The notes: generated by a model from the letters alone, not told the origin. A stretch of DNA of 64,000 nucleotides from Diphasiastrum complanatum (GCA_029204225.1 CM055099.1:46552042-46616041); one strand, 5' to 3'. Counted from the first letter of the stretch, positions 45,108-59,373 are shown. Translations and numbers: made by a program.

Positions 45108-45241
45108 TTTACTTCTATACCTGTAACAAAATCTCATCATTCGCTGGCAATTAGCAAGGTCTTCATCTTAAATTCCCACAAATGATAATTGGATCCATTC
45201 AGCTTGTCTGCAATAAGACCAGCTTTACTTTGAGAATCCAT
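45108..45241 (-). pseudogene. Copia gag N-terminus of the deletion derivative
   Basis: An ATG at 45241 (minus) opens MDSQSKAGLIADKLNGSNYH, then LWEFKMKTLL, a typical UBN2 gag start, with two consecutive stops soon after. Gag then breaks off and the pol linker follows directly. Lies about 150 bases inside the primer site, as expected for a gag start. Confidence 0.8.
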
Positions 45242-45392
45242 TTGGAACTTAGTCTGTTGATTGTATCGATGACGCTAAGATGTACTAATGCCAACAATAG
45301 GAAATCAATTCTCTGATACTGAAAGGTTGGAAAGAACTAAAGAATATGATATTGATTTGATATCGCGAAAGATATCAAGTTTTAGAGATTTT

Positions 45393-45404
45393 GCTCTGAT
45401 ACCA
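45393..45404 (-). other. Primer-binding site of the copia derivative
   Basis: The minus strand reads TGGTATCAGAGC directly against the 5' LTR end CCGACA. Confidence 0.93.
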
Positions 45405-46168
<764 letters not shown>

Positions 46169-47159
46169 ATTGATCTACAATAAACAGAATGCTCCAACTG
46201 CTGAGGAATGCTTCTCAATGTGGTAGTTATATAGTGGCGACCACCATCAGAGAGAGTGAACAGGCTTGATTATTATATAATCTATATATACATAAAAAAT
46301 TAAAACAATTATCAACTTACGATTCTAAACAATATTTAAATATTTGAATTCTATTCTCTAAAAGCAATTTTGATTTTTTTAACACACCACCTCCCTTAAA
46401 CATAGACAACCGTTTTTTTTGGGCCCTCCAGATAAATGCAACACTGTGTCAAAAATGCCTTAAAAATTATTTTTGGCTAATCTTCGGGTTTTTCCTTAAA
46501 ATTGCAAAAGTGTCTTTAAGTGAAATGCGAAGGTCTCCCATGCATCAGCTGCTTTCTGCCCTCCCAAAAAATGTGACATTCCCCCTCCCGTAGAATGTGA
46601 CAATGGGGGTAATGTGAAGTTTCGTCGCACAGTTTGCAATTTTTGGTCATGAGAAACATACAGCACTAAGTCTAAAAAACTTAGAAAATGTGACTTAAAC
46701 AACACTTGGATTTCCTTTAATAAAAGGCTAGGAATAAAACCAAGCAAAAAAAAATCCATTTTTAAAAACGTTTCACCGTTTTTTTTTTTCTACCAAAGTC
46801 GATTCTTTCTTGTTTTAAATGTGTTTCAAATGCATTGCAAAAAGGCTTTTCAAAAAGGTCCACAAAACATTGGACACATTTAAAAGTTTACAAACTAGAT
46901 TGCATGCTCCAACTTCCACTTAACATTATATTTTATGAATTATTCATGATCCATCATCAAACATCCATCATACAATATACTAGTTAAACATTTGAATACA
47001 AATTAGAATATTGGAAAGCCCAAATAAAGAATCATTAATGTCACAATCATAGAATCTTTCAAAATCAAATATCATTTTTTTTTCTTTCTAGGTTCGATTC
47101 TTTTTTATTCAAATCACACCATTTCGATTCTTTGACGAAACACGGTTCATGGAAACACT
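46169..47159. other. AT-rich spacer
   Basis: Homopolymer runs and short open frames only. A cacctcccttaaac motif at about 46384 resembles a reversed polypurine tract, but no LTR partner was seen. Confidence 0.4.
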
Positions 47160-47264
47160 ATTTGGATACTATCTTTTCTACTTCATCCTTCACTTAGAAG
47201 GTCGAAGATTCAGATTTTATATATCAAGCAATCTGTATCTAATTCATAAGTCAGTTAGAAGCTA
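47160..47264 (+). repeat. Displaced copy of the tandem repeat next to the XS gene
   Basis: From tttggatactatctt to agttagaagct this follows 34486-34600 closely, including the ctacttcatccttcactta element. It ends exactly where copia sequence begins. Confidence 0.85.
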
Positions 47265-48733
47265 GATCTTGGTGGATTGATAGTGGAGCCTCATCTCACA
47301 TGACAAGACATAAGTAATACTTTGCATCCTTATTGTCTTATGAGAGAGGGAGCAACATCATCTATACTGCAAATGATGATCAATGTGACATCAAAGGCAT
47401 AGGCACAATTCCTATTTCTCTTTCAACAAATAGGAAAGCTAATCTTGAAAATGTATTGTACATTCCTTCAATCACTTGCTTAGTGTTAGTCAAATGATTG
47501 ACAAGGGGATTGATGTTGAGTTCATTGGAGATGCTTGTTTGATAAGTAAGTGTGGATCCTTGATTGCTAAAGGAAGAAGGCATGGTAAACTTTTCAAACT
47601 AGATGCATGTGTGATCTCTAAGAATGAAGGATGTTTGGCTAGGGAACAATTGACAAACCAAGAAGTTTGGCATAAAAGGTTGGGCCATCCCAACTTCAAA
47701 TCTTTGGAGGTAATGGCAAAGAAAGAGCATGTTCTTGGTCTCCCTAAAAGTCTTGTTGCAAATAATACATTTTGTGAACATTGTGCCTTGTCCAAATCTC
47801 ATAGACTTGCTTATACTAGATCTACTTCTAGATCTAAAGAAGCTTTTCAACTTGTGCATTCGGATCTTCATTCTTTTAGTACAACTAGAAATGGTGGGGC
47901 AAAAATGTACGCAGCTTTTATTGATGACTTAGTAGGTATGCTTGGGTCTATCTTCTTAAAACCAAGGATGAAGTGTTTGCTGCATTTGTCAAGTTTAAGA
48001 ATGAAGTGGAAAATCAATTCAATACAAAGATCAAATGCTTGAGATCAGATAATGGAGGGGAATACACTTCAAATAAGCTCAAAGATTTTTGCATAGCACA
48101 TGGGATTAAGAGGGAGTACTCTAGTCCTAGGACTCCACAACAAATGGAGTGGCAGAAAGGGAGAATATAATCCGTTGTGAATGTGCCAATACAATGAGAC
48201 TACATGCTAATCTTGCTAAGTCCTATTGGGGGGAAGCTTTAGCATGTGCTAATAATCTTTGTAACAGGAGGACAAGTGCTTCTTTGAATGGTAAGACTCC
48301 CTTTGAGGTCCTCTATGGTAGGAGGCCGAGTGTCAAGCATTGTAGGATCTTTGGTTGTACTTGTTTTGTCAACATCACTCTTGATAATAGATCCTTCATC
48401 ATAGAAGGGTGTCTTTGTTGGCTATAGTGAAGTAAGCAAGGCTTACAAAGTGTACAATCCTTCTACGAATAAAGTTGTCATAAGTAGGGATGTCATCTTT
48501 CATGAAGAGAATGTTTCCAACCTATGATAAAAAAGGAAAGCAAGTGGTGGAGAACTCTAACTTTGCTTTTCTTACCTCTTTTGATGAACGAACTTGTGTA
48601 GGTGAAGCAATTTAAAAGGAGGAATGGATCCAAGCCATGGATCATGAGCATCAAGCACTCATGAAGAACAACACTTGGAGGTTGGTGGAACTTCCAATAG
48701 GCAAGAAGGCAATTGGGTGTAAGTGGTTCTTCT
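47264..48733 (+). pseudogene. Ty1/copia pol remnant, same family as the intact element
   Basis: Close nucleotide similarity to 17743-19355: protease (WWIDSGASSHM), a stop, an 8-bp deletion near 47476, the integrase zinc region (WHKRLGHPNF, CEHCALSKSHR), the HSDLHS Asp, SDNGGEY, then a one-base loss at PQQMEWQ that removes the NGVAER Glu context. A roughly 140-bp deletion lies at 48520. Reading ends at CKWFF in the RT. No LTR remains at either side. Confidence 0.9.
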
Positions 48734-51700
48734 TGGCTATGTGCAACCCGAGACCATGCCACCGCAAAGCTTGTCCCTGAGTCGCCACTCATGGGATCTT
48801 GAGACCATTATCTCCTTGATCGTACTGAGGTATATGGCTTTGAGTGACTCCCTCTAGGCTTTCTCATGATCTCACCACCTGAGAATCTACCATGGAAATT
48901 CCAATACCTGTGCCAAGCCTAGACTCCTGTAAATACAGCCAAATGCATGAAAGTTATAAATAGCTTATCCATGCCCGTGATAGTAGATGTCTCCCCATCG
49001 ATACCAATGCCAATAACTGGCCCCCTACTATAATGCCAACCTGTACTCCCAAATGAGCACACCATGAAGTCCTCACCATCAGTGTCCCCTATAGTAGATT
49101 GCTAGCAAAACACCCATCATGGAGCTTGCCCTCCGATTACACCCCGTGCGACCTCCATCAGTCCTCCAACCTAGAGCTGGCTCTCAAAGCTTCACACTTT
49201 GCCCTTTTTGCGTTTGCAGCATCCTGATTCCATCATGAATCGCACTTGTAAGTCCTGTCCAATCCAAAGACTCAAGTCCAACATGAAATAGCTGCTCCCT
49301 GATGATCATCCCATGTCATCCTACAGTGTTATTCCTACCAGGTATTCCAATGTCGTCCTTGATCACAAAGATTTGAGCATCTACCCTGTAGTGCCCACTT
49401 GTATTCTCCAAGCTGCTCCTATAAATGGTTCCAAACCACTCCCTGAGAATACATGACTGAGATGTGAACTCCAAAGCCAACATCAAGTCTCTCACATGAC
49501 TATGCATGCCAATATCCCTCATGTGAACCTATGAGATCTTCCATGGCCCAAACCAAACGATCTGCACCCTGCTCTCACTGGAATCTGCATCCCTGATGCA
49601 ATTATGATATGGCAAATTGACTTGACTTACTCAGAATAGATAGTTGAAGTGTATCTTCTCGATGACAAGCCTGATACACTGCTCCATAGCTAAAATGGCT
49701 TGAAAAAAATTGTCTTAACTATTGCAAAACCGCAAAATCATCACACTCACCACTCACCAAGAGCATCCAAAGTGTGATTACTAACCCGTTCTTCATCCAC
49801 TGCGTGTCCCACACACAGCTCATCCAATGCAAGTCTGCTATCTTGCTTAATGGCTTCCAATTGACATCACCTTGTACTTCCATCACCTGTGACTGCCAAA
49901 ATGTGTGTACCTTCAAGCTAGCCCATATTTTTCTCCAAACAAAAAATTTCTAAGATACAGATGCATGTGTCAATGCAACTATCACCTGACTCGACAATGC
50001 TACTATCGATCATACCTATGAGAGCAATCCTCCAAAACGCCACTTGACGTTGGTTGGTTTGAACCCCAAGAGTTGAACTTGATCACAAGAATTTTTCACT
50101 TGTAATCGGCATACCATGCCTACCTCTCACCTGTGACTGTTTTCCCTCTCAAAATTGTCACCAACGATGAGTAGTCACGCTGCCAAACTGCACTTCCGTC
50201 GCCAATACTAGCTTTCTCCACACAATTCCGCTATCATTCACTCCCATACTACATTTACCGCTTCCAAACACCCTGTTACCCTATCAAGAGTAAGTAATAA
50301 TGATTCAAAAGTGATAATGCCTCATTGTACCACCCTATAGCAGGTTTCACCAGCCAAAAATTGTCCCAAATTTGGCTTTACGGTATCCAAATGGCGAATG
50401 TAGCCCATCACTATGTCACCCGCACTCCGCTCGATAGAATGGTGACAAGAACTCCTCAAAATGCATTTCTCCCCCGCTCTATGAAGTTGCCTCTGTCCAC
50501 TGGCTCCGAGGATCCAGTTTTAGGGGTCATTTTGGCCCAAGGATGGCCAAAAAAGGTGCCCTCTAGCCAAGGTTAGGCCCTTCCAAAAAGTAGCTTGCAA
50601 AAAATGAACTGGAACTTCATCTTGAAGTTTCTTAATGAAGAATATCCATTTTAAATGGCGGGGTCCCTTCAACTGCATTTGACATCAAGATTTTTAATGA
50701 AGTTGAAGGCCTATTTGCCTTTCAAATCTTCATAGGTCCACTTCACCCATATCCAACGATGGATTTTCATCCTGTGGCCCAGATCAAATTGATTTTATCC
50801 GTCGATCCTTGTGGAGATTGATCCCATGGTCTGGCTTACACCTGTGCGCCGAACAGCACTCTTGAAGCTGCTACAGACTTATTTACACTAAGTCGTCCTC
50901 CTCCTTGCTGCGCGCGAGTTCTCTAGGCTCTTCCACAGCCATTCTCTCTTCACAACTTCTTCTCCCCACCTTGCCAGCTATGGCTACCACCTAAAAAACT
51001 GATGTAGCTCCTCATATACAACGCGGCTGTCCACGACTACCCACATCCAGCAGCGCCCACCAATTGCGCTCACAACTATAAATTTACAGCTTCAATTTTG
51101 GTTCTAAATGGAGAGAGAGCATAATGGTTTTTGCTTCAAAAATTCTAGCTTGCTATGGCTAAGATAGATTTGATCCATTCCACCTCCTTGCACTACCCAC
51201 GGTCATCCACGGCTGTCTGGCTGTTGTTTTCTTGTCCTAGGGTGTCCCTCTACATCTTTTTACAGGTCTTGAAAATATCTCCCACACTTAGAGGACTTTG
51301 ATTTTCCACCTGTAAACCCTAACAGACTCTTTCCATAGCTTCTGAGAAGAAGGATAATTGCTCACAGACTGCTCCATTGCTAACCCTGCCCTCCTGAAAA
51401 TCACTTGGCCTTTTCCATACATTGTTAGGTAGCAATTTACAGTGCCCAATTCTGTCAAGTACAGAGAAAGATCTGTGACTTTCCGTTTTTCTTCAACTAG
51501 ATCACTTTTTGGCAATTCACAAAACTGCTCCTTTCTCCTCACACTGTATATGAATTTTAAATTGCACTCATTTTTCTCATAAAATCCTAACTGTGAGGAA
51601 AAAGAGATGTCTTGGAGATTTTTACAGTCTCTTTCTGAGACTTTTCTTGCAGCTCTCCATCAGTATGAGGTCGCCCTACCTCTACCTTTCTGATGCAATT

Positions 51701-52339
51701 TACAACATGCTAATTGGTGCGGTATTGTCTGTTAACAAGCTGATTTTTCAAGAAATCCGTCAACACCCCACAAAACTAGAAAATTTTCAAATTTCTTCCA
51801 TTTTCAACCCAATTTGACCCTGTAAATTGCCATGGCTCTCCATCACTGCTCTTTGCATACCTATGCAAGCCCCGTTGCGCCAAATGGTTGTCCACACAGT
51901 GAATTATGAGGCCACCATCGATGATTTTCTCGAAACCACCGAAACTGCAAGTTTCTCCATGAATTCTCCCCGAAATCCACCTACGACGATCGTTCTGATC
52001 TTTTCTGAAGCTCTGATCGAAAGAACTTTGCTATCTCCTACCATCCGGACTGCCGATACCTTCTTGTATGGAGTCCTCTCTCCTGAACTGACATACTCAG
52101 GACATGCCCCTGAGTATAGCAAATGTCATCAAAAATATACTGTACAGGCTAATTTTCCTACGTGTGACTACTCAACTAACCCAAGTAGTTGGCTACAAGA
52201 CAAGTGCCCGACTGATAAGTCAACGATGGGTCATGTCCCGGTCACAATTAAATACAGTAAATCTAATTAACTGTACACTAATTACAATATCACATTTAAA
52301 GCTTATACAACTGAATCAGACGAAACCTGATTTTCAACT
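48734..52339 (-). mobile_element. LARD-A copy 2, truncated
   Basis: Runs parallel to 55711-59368 for most of its length (for example gtagtcacgctgccaaactg at 50171 versus gtagtcacgccgccaaactg at 57160). The primer site and half of the LTR are deleted between ctcctga and actgacatactcagg near 52088. The outer LTR end is intact and reads ...ttttcaact at 52339. The other end is fused to the copia remnant. No coding motif is visible. Confidence 0.85.
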
Positions 52340-53454
52340 ATTATTATAAATAATAATTGTTAAATTAGGTAAATTTAAAATTTTAAAAAAATTTTAATTT
52401 TTTTATTTAAAAAAATACAAATTAAAAGATATTAATATACTTTTAAAAACTTGCATGCAACTTAATGTTAATATTTTAATATTTAAATTTAAAAAAAAAA
52501 AAACGTTTATCTAGCTAATATAAATTATCAATAAACTCAAATAACACAAAAATGTTCAAAAATAATTTTCAAGAGAATCATTTTTAAAATAAATACAATT
52601 ATCTTCCAAAAGAGATAAAAATGTCTATATACATAATTTTGATAATTATTTTTACAATGCAATCAAAAATTTTCAACTAGATCATTTGGATAAAAACTAG
52701 TAGGTCTACTAACATTTGTATACGTTGGAGCCATTGTCTGATTCTGAGTAATAAAATTTGTATCATTTGGAGCCACCGCCTCGTAGCTATTTTTTAATCT
52801 AGAAGTGCAACAAGACTTTCAATTCGAATTTTATTCAGATTATCTCACGACTTTATGTTTGTAGCTTTTACAATCTGTCTATTCTTTTTTAAGCCCAAGT
52901 ATCACTTTTTTCTAATCTAAAAAAAATTGTTTATAACACACTACACATTATTTGTAAATTATCAAATTGTTTTTATATTTTCATTTTAAATTATATTTCT
53001 AAAATTATATTTTGATGTTTAATTTTAAAAGTTTTTATTTTCTATTTTCTTATTTTATTTTTTTTGAACATTTTAGTTCTTTAAATTTTTATTTTTATTT
53101 TATTTTTAGATTTATTTTATTTTTAAATTTTTTTATTTCTGATATTTAAATTCTGTGATTTTTTATGATTTTTAATATATAAATATTTTTAGTTTTCTTA
53201 TATTTTAATTTTTTTCTTTTAATTTTTTTTAATGTTTTGATTTTTTAAATTTTTTAAGTTTTAAAATTTTAAATTTTTTAGTGTTTTAGTTTTTCAATTT
53301 TTTTTTTAATTCTGCAATTTTATAGTTATAGTTTTTTATTTTATTTTAATAATTTTTTTTGTTTTTTTAGTTTTATAACTTCTATTATTAATTAATTATT
53401 TATTGTTTGTTTATTTATTTATTTTTTTGGTTTCGTTTTTTTAATTTTTAAAAA
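52340..53454. other. Extremely AT-rich block with strand asymmetry
   Basis: The first 350 bases are A-rich. From about 52700, and especially 52980-53450, the plus strand is T-rich, with runs such as attttatttttttt. No frame, LTR or palindromic end was identified. Confidence 0.6.
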
Positions 53455-53596
53455 GTTCTCTCTCAACCTATGCTCAGCATAGGTCTTATATGAGGTCGAG
53501 AAAAAGCTTATGTTGAACATAAGTCCAGCGTGAGCACGTTGAGCATATGGTTGAGCATAAGTCCATTGTAAGTTTATGTTGAGCACTCGGGTTGAG
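53455..53596 (+). repeat. Hairpin-rich gttgagcataagtcc array, left part
   Basis: Several copies of ttgagcataagtcca or variants with near-palindromes such as cctatgctcagcatagg and cttatgttgaacataag. The array continues at 59374 on the other side of LARD-A. Confidence 0.75.
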
Positions 53597-53601
53597 CATA
53601 A

Positions 53602-54074
53602 AGTTGAAATTCCGATAGAATCTAGTACAGTATGCAGATCACATCACACAATCACCATAGCCACTCCTCACAAGCTCTCATAGATGGCACAACAAAAGTT
53701 AAGTCTACTATGAAGAAACATTGTACATATAGCAAAGCCCCAAACTGCATGGGCTCAACAGGTGTCACTAAACTGGCCTACCACCTGCCAAACTAGAGTT
53801 AGGCCTAATATGGCCACATATACTGACAAACCCAGGACATGCCCCTGAGTATAGCATAATGAACTCAAAATCATTGTACAGGCTAATTTCTTCCTACGTG
53901 TGGCTACTCGGCTAACCCAAGTAGCCGGCTACGGGATCAGTGCCCGATCAGTTTATCCTAACGGGTCACGTCCTGATCACAACCATATACAGTAAACCAA
54001 ATAAACTGTACACCAATTACATCATCACATTTAGAGCTTATACTAATGAATCAGATCAAAACTGATTTCTAACT
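53602..54074 (-). repeat. LARD-A 3' LTR with AG...CT ends
   Basis: This 473-bp LTR reads AGTTAGAAATC...TTTCAACT on the minus strand. A polypurine tract CTTAAGGGAGAG abuts its start. The outer flank is cataa (53597-53601), repeated at 59369-59373. Confidence 0.9.
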
Positions 54075-57000
54075 CTCTCCCTTAAGCTCAAACGTGATAA
54101 GAGTGAAAAACAATATATTGCGGCAGCGTTTGGAGTGTCCAAAAGATGTTATGCATATCACACCTACCATGTACTTGACTCACACTCAAGCACACCAACA
54201 AACCACCAGGATTGACTTACAAAGTATCATGCAAACACAATGCTCATATAGAGAGTCTATCACACTCTCGACCAACTGACTCATCTCCAATCCAACTTGA
54301 CCACAAGTGGACCACATGAGCGACATGGCTCAAACTAAGGAAATCCCACTACCACCATGAGACTTACATCCTCTATCTAGCTAGGCTGACATCCTATCAG
54401 ACACTTACAAGTACGAACCTGTAAAGCTAACATAAATGAGTGACTGAGGCTCAACCTGAGGAAATCTTACTGCCACCATAAGATTATACCCTCACTAGAT
54501 AGACAGCTAGTAGACAATGACAAGTCAATGAGCATAGATGACTACTTTGTTTTAAACGTAGCAAATGCACAACCACATACAACTCCAACTCAGATCTAGA
54601 CTTCCGTGACAAGGCAACATGCAAGCCCACACACACTCATACATACCAACACGAATGATAAAGCGTCAAATACATGACCAAGGCCTGCCCATAAGTGGTA
54701 TCCTGTCATACCAACACTTGTGCCACCTATAGATCCGCTGCTACACCACTGGTCACCAAATCAGGTCTCCAACCATGGCCCGCACCTGTACCAAGATGCT
54801 CTCATGTCCAAGCATATCACATAGATGTCCTCATACATCATCCAAGATCAACCATCTCGAACCAATGAGTGCTCCAAGCCTCATCCCTGATGTATTTCCC
54901 AAACAAAGCTATGCTCCAAGCCGCTTTGCCCTGACATCCTGTCCAATAAGTCCTGAAAGTTGATCCCCATCCATTCCCCATGCTCCAAGCACAAGAGTCC
55001 TACCAAGGACTCAACGAATGAATATACACAAACTTCACCATAGGCTATACCCATCTCTTAGAGATACTGATGATGATCTGCCTATCCTACATCCCATGTA
55101 GGTTCAACTTTCCATGCTTGACGTTGCCAACTCTGATTTGACCAGTACATAGGCCTCCCACCAAGGAGCCTATCTCCCCATAACATCCATCATAGCGTCC
55201 AAGCCAAAGCAAATGCAAACAATTGCATGCTGCTTACCAAATATTGATGGATAACAACAACATGTGACGCCAATCTGGAGACTACCGTGCATATAATCAT
55301 GTAGCTCACCTGATCACTCGCCAAAGTATCAGTTGTCACTCTCTGAGCAACCATCTCCATCCTTGCTGGCTCACAACCATGGGCATGCTAGATCCACATC
55401 ACCCTGTAATGCTCTCCATGCCCTCAGGATATGTACCACCACATGTACACTCCATGCCACCTACCTCCAAGTAAGCATGACCCATATCTAGGTCACCACA
55501 TGATGCACCAACTAAAGAAAATCGTCCATACATCAAATGACATATCATACCTGAGCAACTGTAGCCTCTCCCTGAGTGCCACCCCAATGGACTCGTCATC
55601 CACATACTATGCTCACCTGATGTCTCCGATTCTGGTCACCATCCTGCTAGACAAGTCGAACTTCAAAGCATCACCTGCTCCACCTGGATCCTAGCATCTG
55701 CTCGCTCTCTCTGGCTATGTGCCACTCGACACCATGCCAACGCAAGCATATCTCTGAGTCGTCGCTCATGGGATCCCAAGACTGTTGTCTCCCTGATCGT
55801 ACTGAGGTATATGGCTCTGAGTGACTCCCTCTAGGCTTATCCCTGATCTCACCACTTGAGAATCTGCACCATGGAAATTCCAACCCCTGTACTAAGCCTA
55901 GACTCCTGCAAATACGGCCAAATGCATGAAAGTTATATATAGCTTATCCACGCCTGTGATGGTAGATGTCTCCCCATCGATGCCAATGTCCAAAACTGGC
56001 CCCATGCTGTAATGCCATTCTGTACTCCCAAATGAGCACACCATGAAGTCCTCGCCATCACTATCTCCTGCAGTAGATCGCTAGCAAAACACCCATCATA
56101 GTATTTGCCTTTCGATCACAACCCCGTGCGATCTCCATCAGCTCTCCAACCTAGAGCTGGCTCCCAAAGCTTCACGCTTTGTCCATTTGCGTTTGCAGCT
56201 TCCTGATTCCATCATGAATCCCACCTGTAAGTCAAGTCCATGCCAATGACTAAAGTCCAATATGAAATAGCTACCCCCTGATGATCATCCGATGTCACCC
56301 TATAGTGCTATCCCTACCAAGTATTTCAATGCCATCACTGATCTCGAAGATCTGAACATCTACCATGTAGTGCCCACCTGTATTCTCCAAGCTAGCTCCA
56401 AGCTGCTTATGTGAATGGTTCTAAACCACTCCTTGAGAATACACTAAGATGTGAACTCTAAAGCCACCATCAAGTCCCCTCACATGACTGTGCATGCCAA
56501 TATCCCTCCAAGTGAACCTGTGAGACCTTCCATGGCCCAAACCAAACGATTTTGCACCCTGTCATCGCTGGAATTCTACATCTCTGATGCAATACTGATA
56601 TGGCAAATTGACTTGACTTATCCAAACTGGCAGTTGAAGTGTATCTCTTCGATGACAAAACTGATACACTGCTCCACAGCTACAATGACTTGATCAAAAT
56701 TGACTTACCGACTGTAAAACAGCAAAATCATCACACTCACCACTCGCCAAGAGCATCCAAAGTGTGATTATTGACTCGTTCTTCATCCTCTGCGTGTCTC
56801 ACACACAGCTCGTCCAATGCAAGCCCGCTATCTTGGCCAATGGCTTCCAACTGGCACCACCTCGCACTTCCATCACCTGTAACCGCCAAAATGTGTGTAC
56901 CTCCAAGCTAGCCCATATTTCCCTCCGAACGAGAAATTTCCAAGCTACAGATGCATGTGTCAATGCAGCTATCACCTGACTCGACAATGTCACTGTTGAT

Positions 57001-58895
57001 TATACCTGTGAGAGCGTTCCCCCAAAGCACCACTTGACGTTGGTTGGTTCGAACCCCAAAAGTTGAGCCTGATCACAAGAATTTTTCACCTATAATTGGA
57101 ATACCATGCCTACCTCTCACCTGTGATTGCTTGCCCTCTCAAAATTATCGTCAATAATGAGTAGTCACGCCGCCAAACTGCACTTCCATCGCCAATACTA
57201 GCTTTCTCCACACAATTCCGCTACCATTCGTTTTCATACTGTATTTACTGCTTTCAAACACCCTGTTAACCTATCAGGAGTAAGTAATAATGATTCAAAA
57301 GTGATAATGCCTCATTGTACTGCCCTGTAACAGGTTTCACCAGCCAAAAATTGTCTCAAATTTGGCCCTACGGCACCCAAATGGCAAATGTAGCCCATCA
57401 CTAGGTCACCAGCGCTCTGCTCGATAGAATGGTGACGAAAACTCCCCAAAATGCATTTCTCCCTGCTCTGTGACGTCGCTATATCTGCTAGCTCTGAGCA
57501 TCCAATTTTAGGGGTCATTTTGGCCCAAGGATGGCCAAAAAAGGTGCCTTCTAGCCAAGATAGGCCTCTCCAAAGATTGCCCTTGCAAAATTGAACTGAT
57601 CCTTCGTTATGAAGATTTTTAATGAAGAATGGCATTTCAATGGCCTTCAGGTCCAATATCCATTTCAGAATGAAGATTTTTAAAGAAGTTGAAGGCCCCA
57701 ATGGCCCTTCGACCCCTTCAACCTAATCAAGCCATCCATGGCTTGGCATTGATCTGACGGCCCAACGATGATTCAATCTTTATCGTTGATGTAAGAGGGT
57801 CCTAAATCAATGGTCTGCAGCCGTTTAGCACCCTGAAGTCTTCTCCATAGCCGCCACCCAGTTCAAGAACACTACCCTCCCTACTTAAATTGGCCGCCCA
57901 AGCCTCTCCCACGAGCTCTTTCCTCTCCTCCTTCCTCTCTCACCTTGTAGCCATGGTAAACAGGTTTTGGCTGACACCTTCAAATCATTCCAACATTCTG
58001 ATGACACCGTGGCTGTCCACGGCCTCCTGGCCTTACTTCAACTCCTATAGGGCACCCACCATCATGGTTTTACAACTTGGAAATTCAACTCCTACAGCTC
58101 AAGATCCCAGTTTTTCCTACAAAAATCCTACCAAACTTTTTGGGGGTTTGAAGACCTCTTGCTACTGATCGATCCAGCATCCTAATGAGGGCGCGGCTTG
58201 TCCACGGCCTTTAGACGTAGCTCCTCTATAGTAGGGCGCCCCATGCTTTACAGATCTAGAAATGTCCCTCTGTAGAGAAAATTCATGGCTTTGTTGGTAG
58301 AAACCCTAGCTGTCTTTTTCTTCCATAGTTGAGAGAAGGATTATTGCTCTTGACATGCTTCATGGCTGACCGTGCCCTTCCTGGCAATCACTTGGCCTTT
58401 CCATACAGTGCTAGGTAGGAATTTACAGTGCTCAATTCCATTAAGTATAGAGAAAGATCCGTGACTTTCCGTTTTCTTCAACTAGGCCACTTTTTGGCAA
58501 TTCACAGAACTGCTCCTTTCTCCCCCACCCTGTAAATGGATTCAAAAATCCACTCAACCCTGAGTTACCACTACCTTGCAAACCCGTTCTAATTTGCTCC
58601 GCTCCCCAAATTGACAGAGTACTTAGAGAAACCTAGCCAGCTTCCTGTCATAGCCACATACAACCATTTTTGAGCAATTTTTCCGTGAATTCTCCCCGAA
58701 ATCACCTACAACGATCGTTTTGATCTTCCTCGAAGCTCCGATCGAAGTAATTTTGCCGTCTCTTGCCATCCAAACTACTTATACCCCCCGGTAAGGAGTC
58801 CTCTCTCCTGAGACAGCTTTGAGTGTGATTTTTCTTGGTGAAAGTCGGCTATCCAATAAGATCCACCGGTATCGTGCATACAGCATCACCCTGAC
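54075..58895 (-). mobile_element. LARD-A internal region (non-coding)
   Basis: About 4.8 kb between polypurine tract and primer site. No gag, protease, RT, RNase H or integrase motif in any frame, and open stretches are under 150 codons without recognisable content. Two other diverged copies exist in the window (30545-32944 and 48734-52339). A non-autonomous element of LARD type, presumably moved by a copia-type machinery because it uses the initiator tRNA-Met site. Confidence 0.85.
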
Positions 58896-58907
58896 GCTCT
58901 CATACCA
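58896..58907 (-). other. LARD-A primer-binding site
   Basis: TGGTATGAGAGC on the minus strand, directly next to the LTR. It has one mismatch to the initiator tRNA-Met site (G for C at position 7). Confidence 0.85.
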
Positions 58908-59368
58908 AGTTGAAATTCCAATAGACCTAGTACAATATGCAGATCACATCACACAATCACCATAGCCACTCCTCACAAGATCTCATAGATGGCACAAAAA
59001 AAGTCAAGTCTATTATGAAGAAACATTGTACATATAGCAAAGCCCCCAACTGCATGGCTCAACATGTGTCACTAAACTGGCCTACAACCTGCCAAACTAG
59101 AGTTAGCCCAATATGGCCACATATACTGACAAACCCAGGACATGCCCCTGAGTTAGCATAATGAACTCAAAATCACTATACAGGCTAATTTCTTCCTACG
59201 TGTGGCTACTCGGCTAACTCAAGTAGCCGCTACGGGATCAGTGCCCGATCAGTATATCCTAACGGGTCACGTCCCGATCACAACCATATACAGTAAACCA
59301 AATACACCAATTACATCATCACATTTAGAGCTTATACTAATGAATCAGATCAAAACTAAGTTCTAACT
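58908..59368 (-). repeat. LARD-A 5' LTR with AG...CT ends
   Basis: 461 bp, about 4% different from its partner plus small deletions. The minus strand starts AGTTAGAAC and ends TTTCAACT. The target duplication cataa follows at 59369-59373. Confidence 0.9.
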
Positions 59369-59373
59369 CATAA

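Noticed and set aside
46380-46395. cacctcccttaaac as a polypurine tract of another minus-strand element
   Set aside because: No LTR start or partner LTR could be found next to it.
51827-52270. 147-codon frame in LARD-A copy 2
   Set aside because: It runs from the interior into the LTR across a deletion junction and is not preserved in the other copies.
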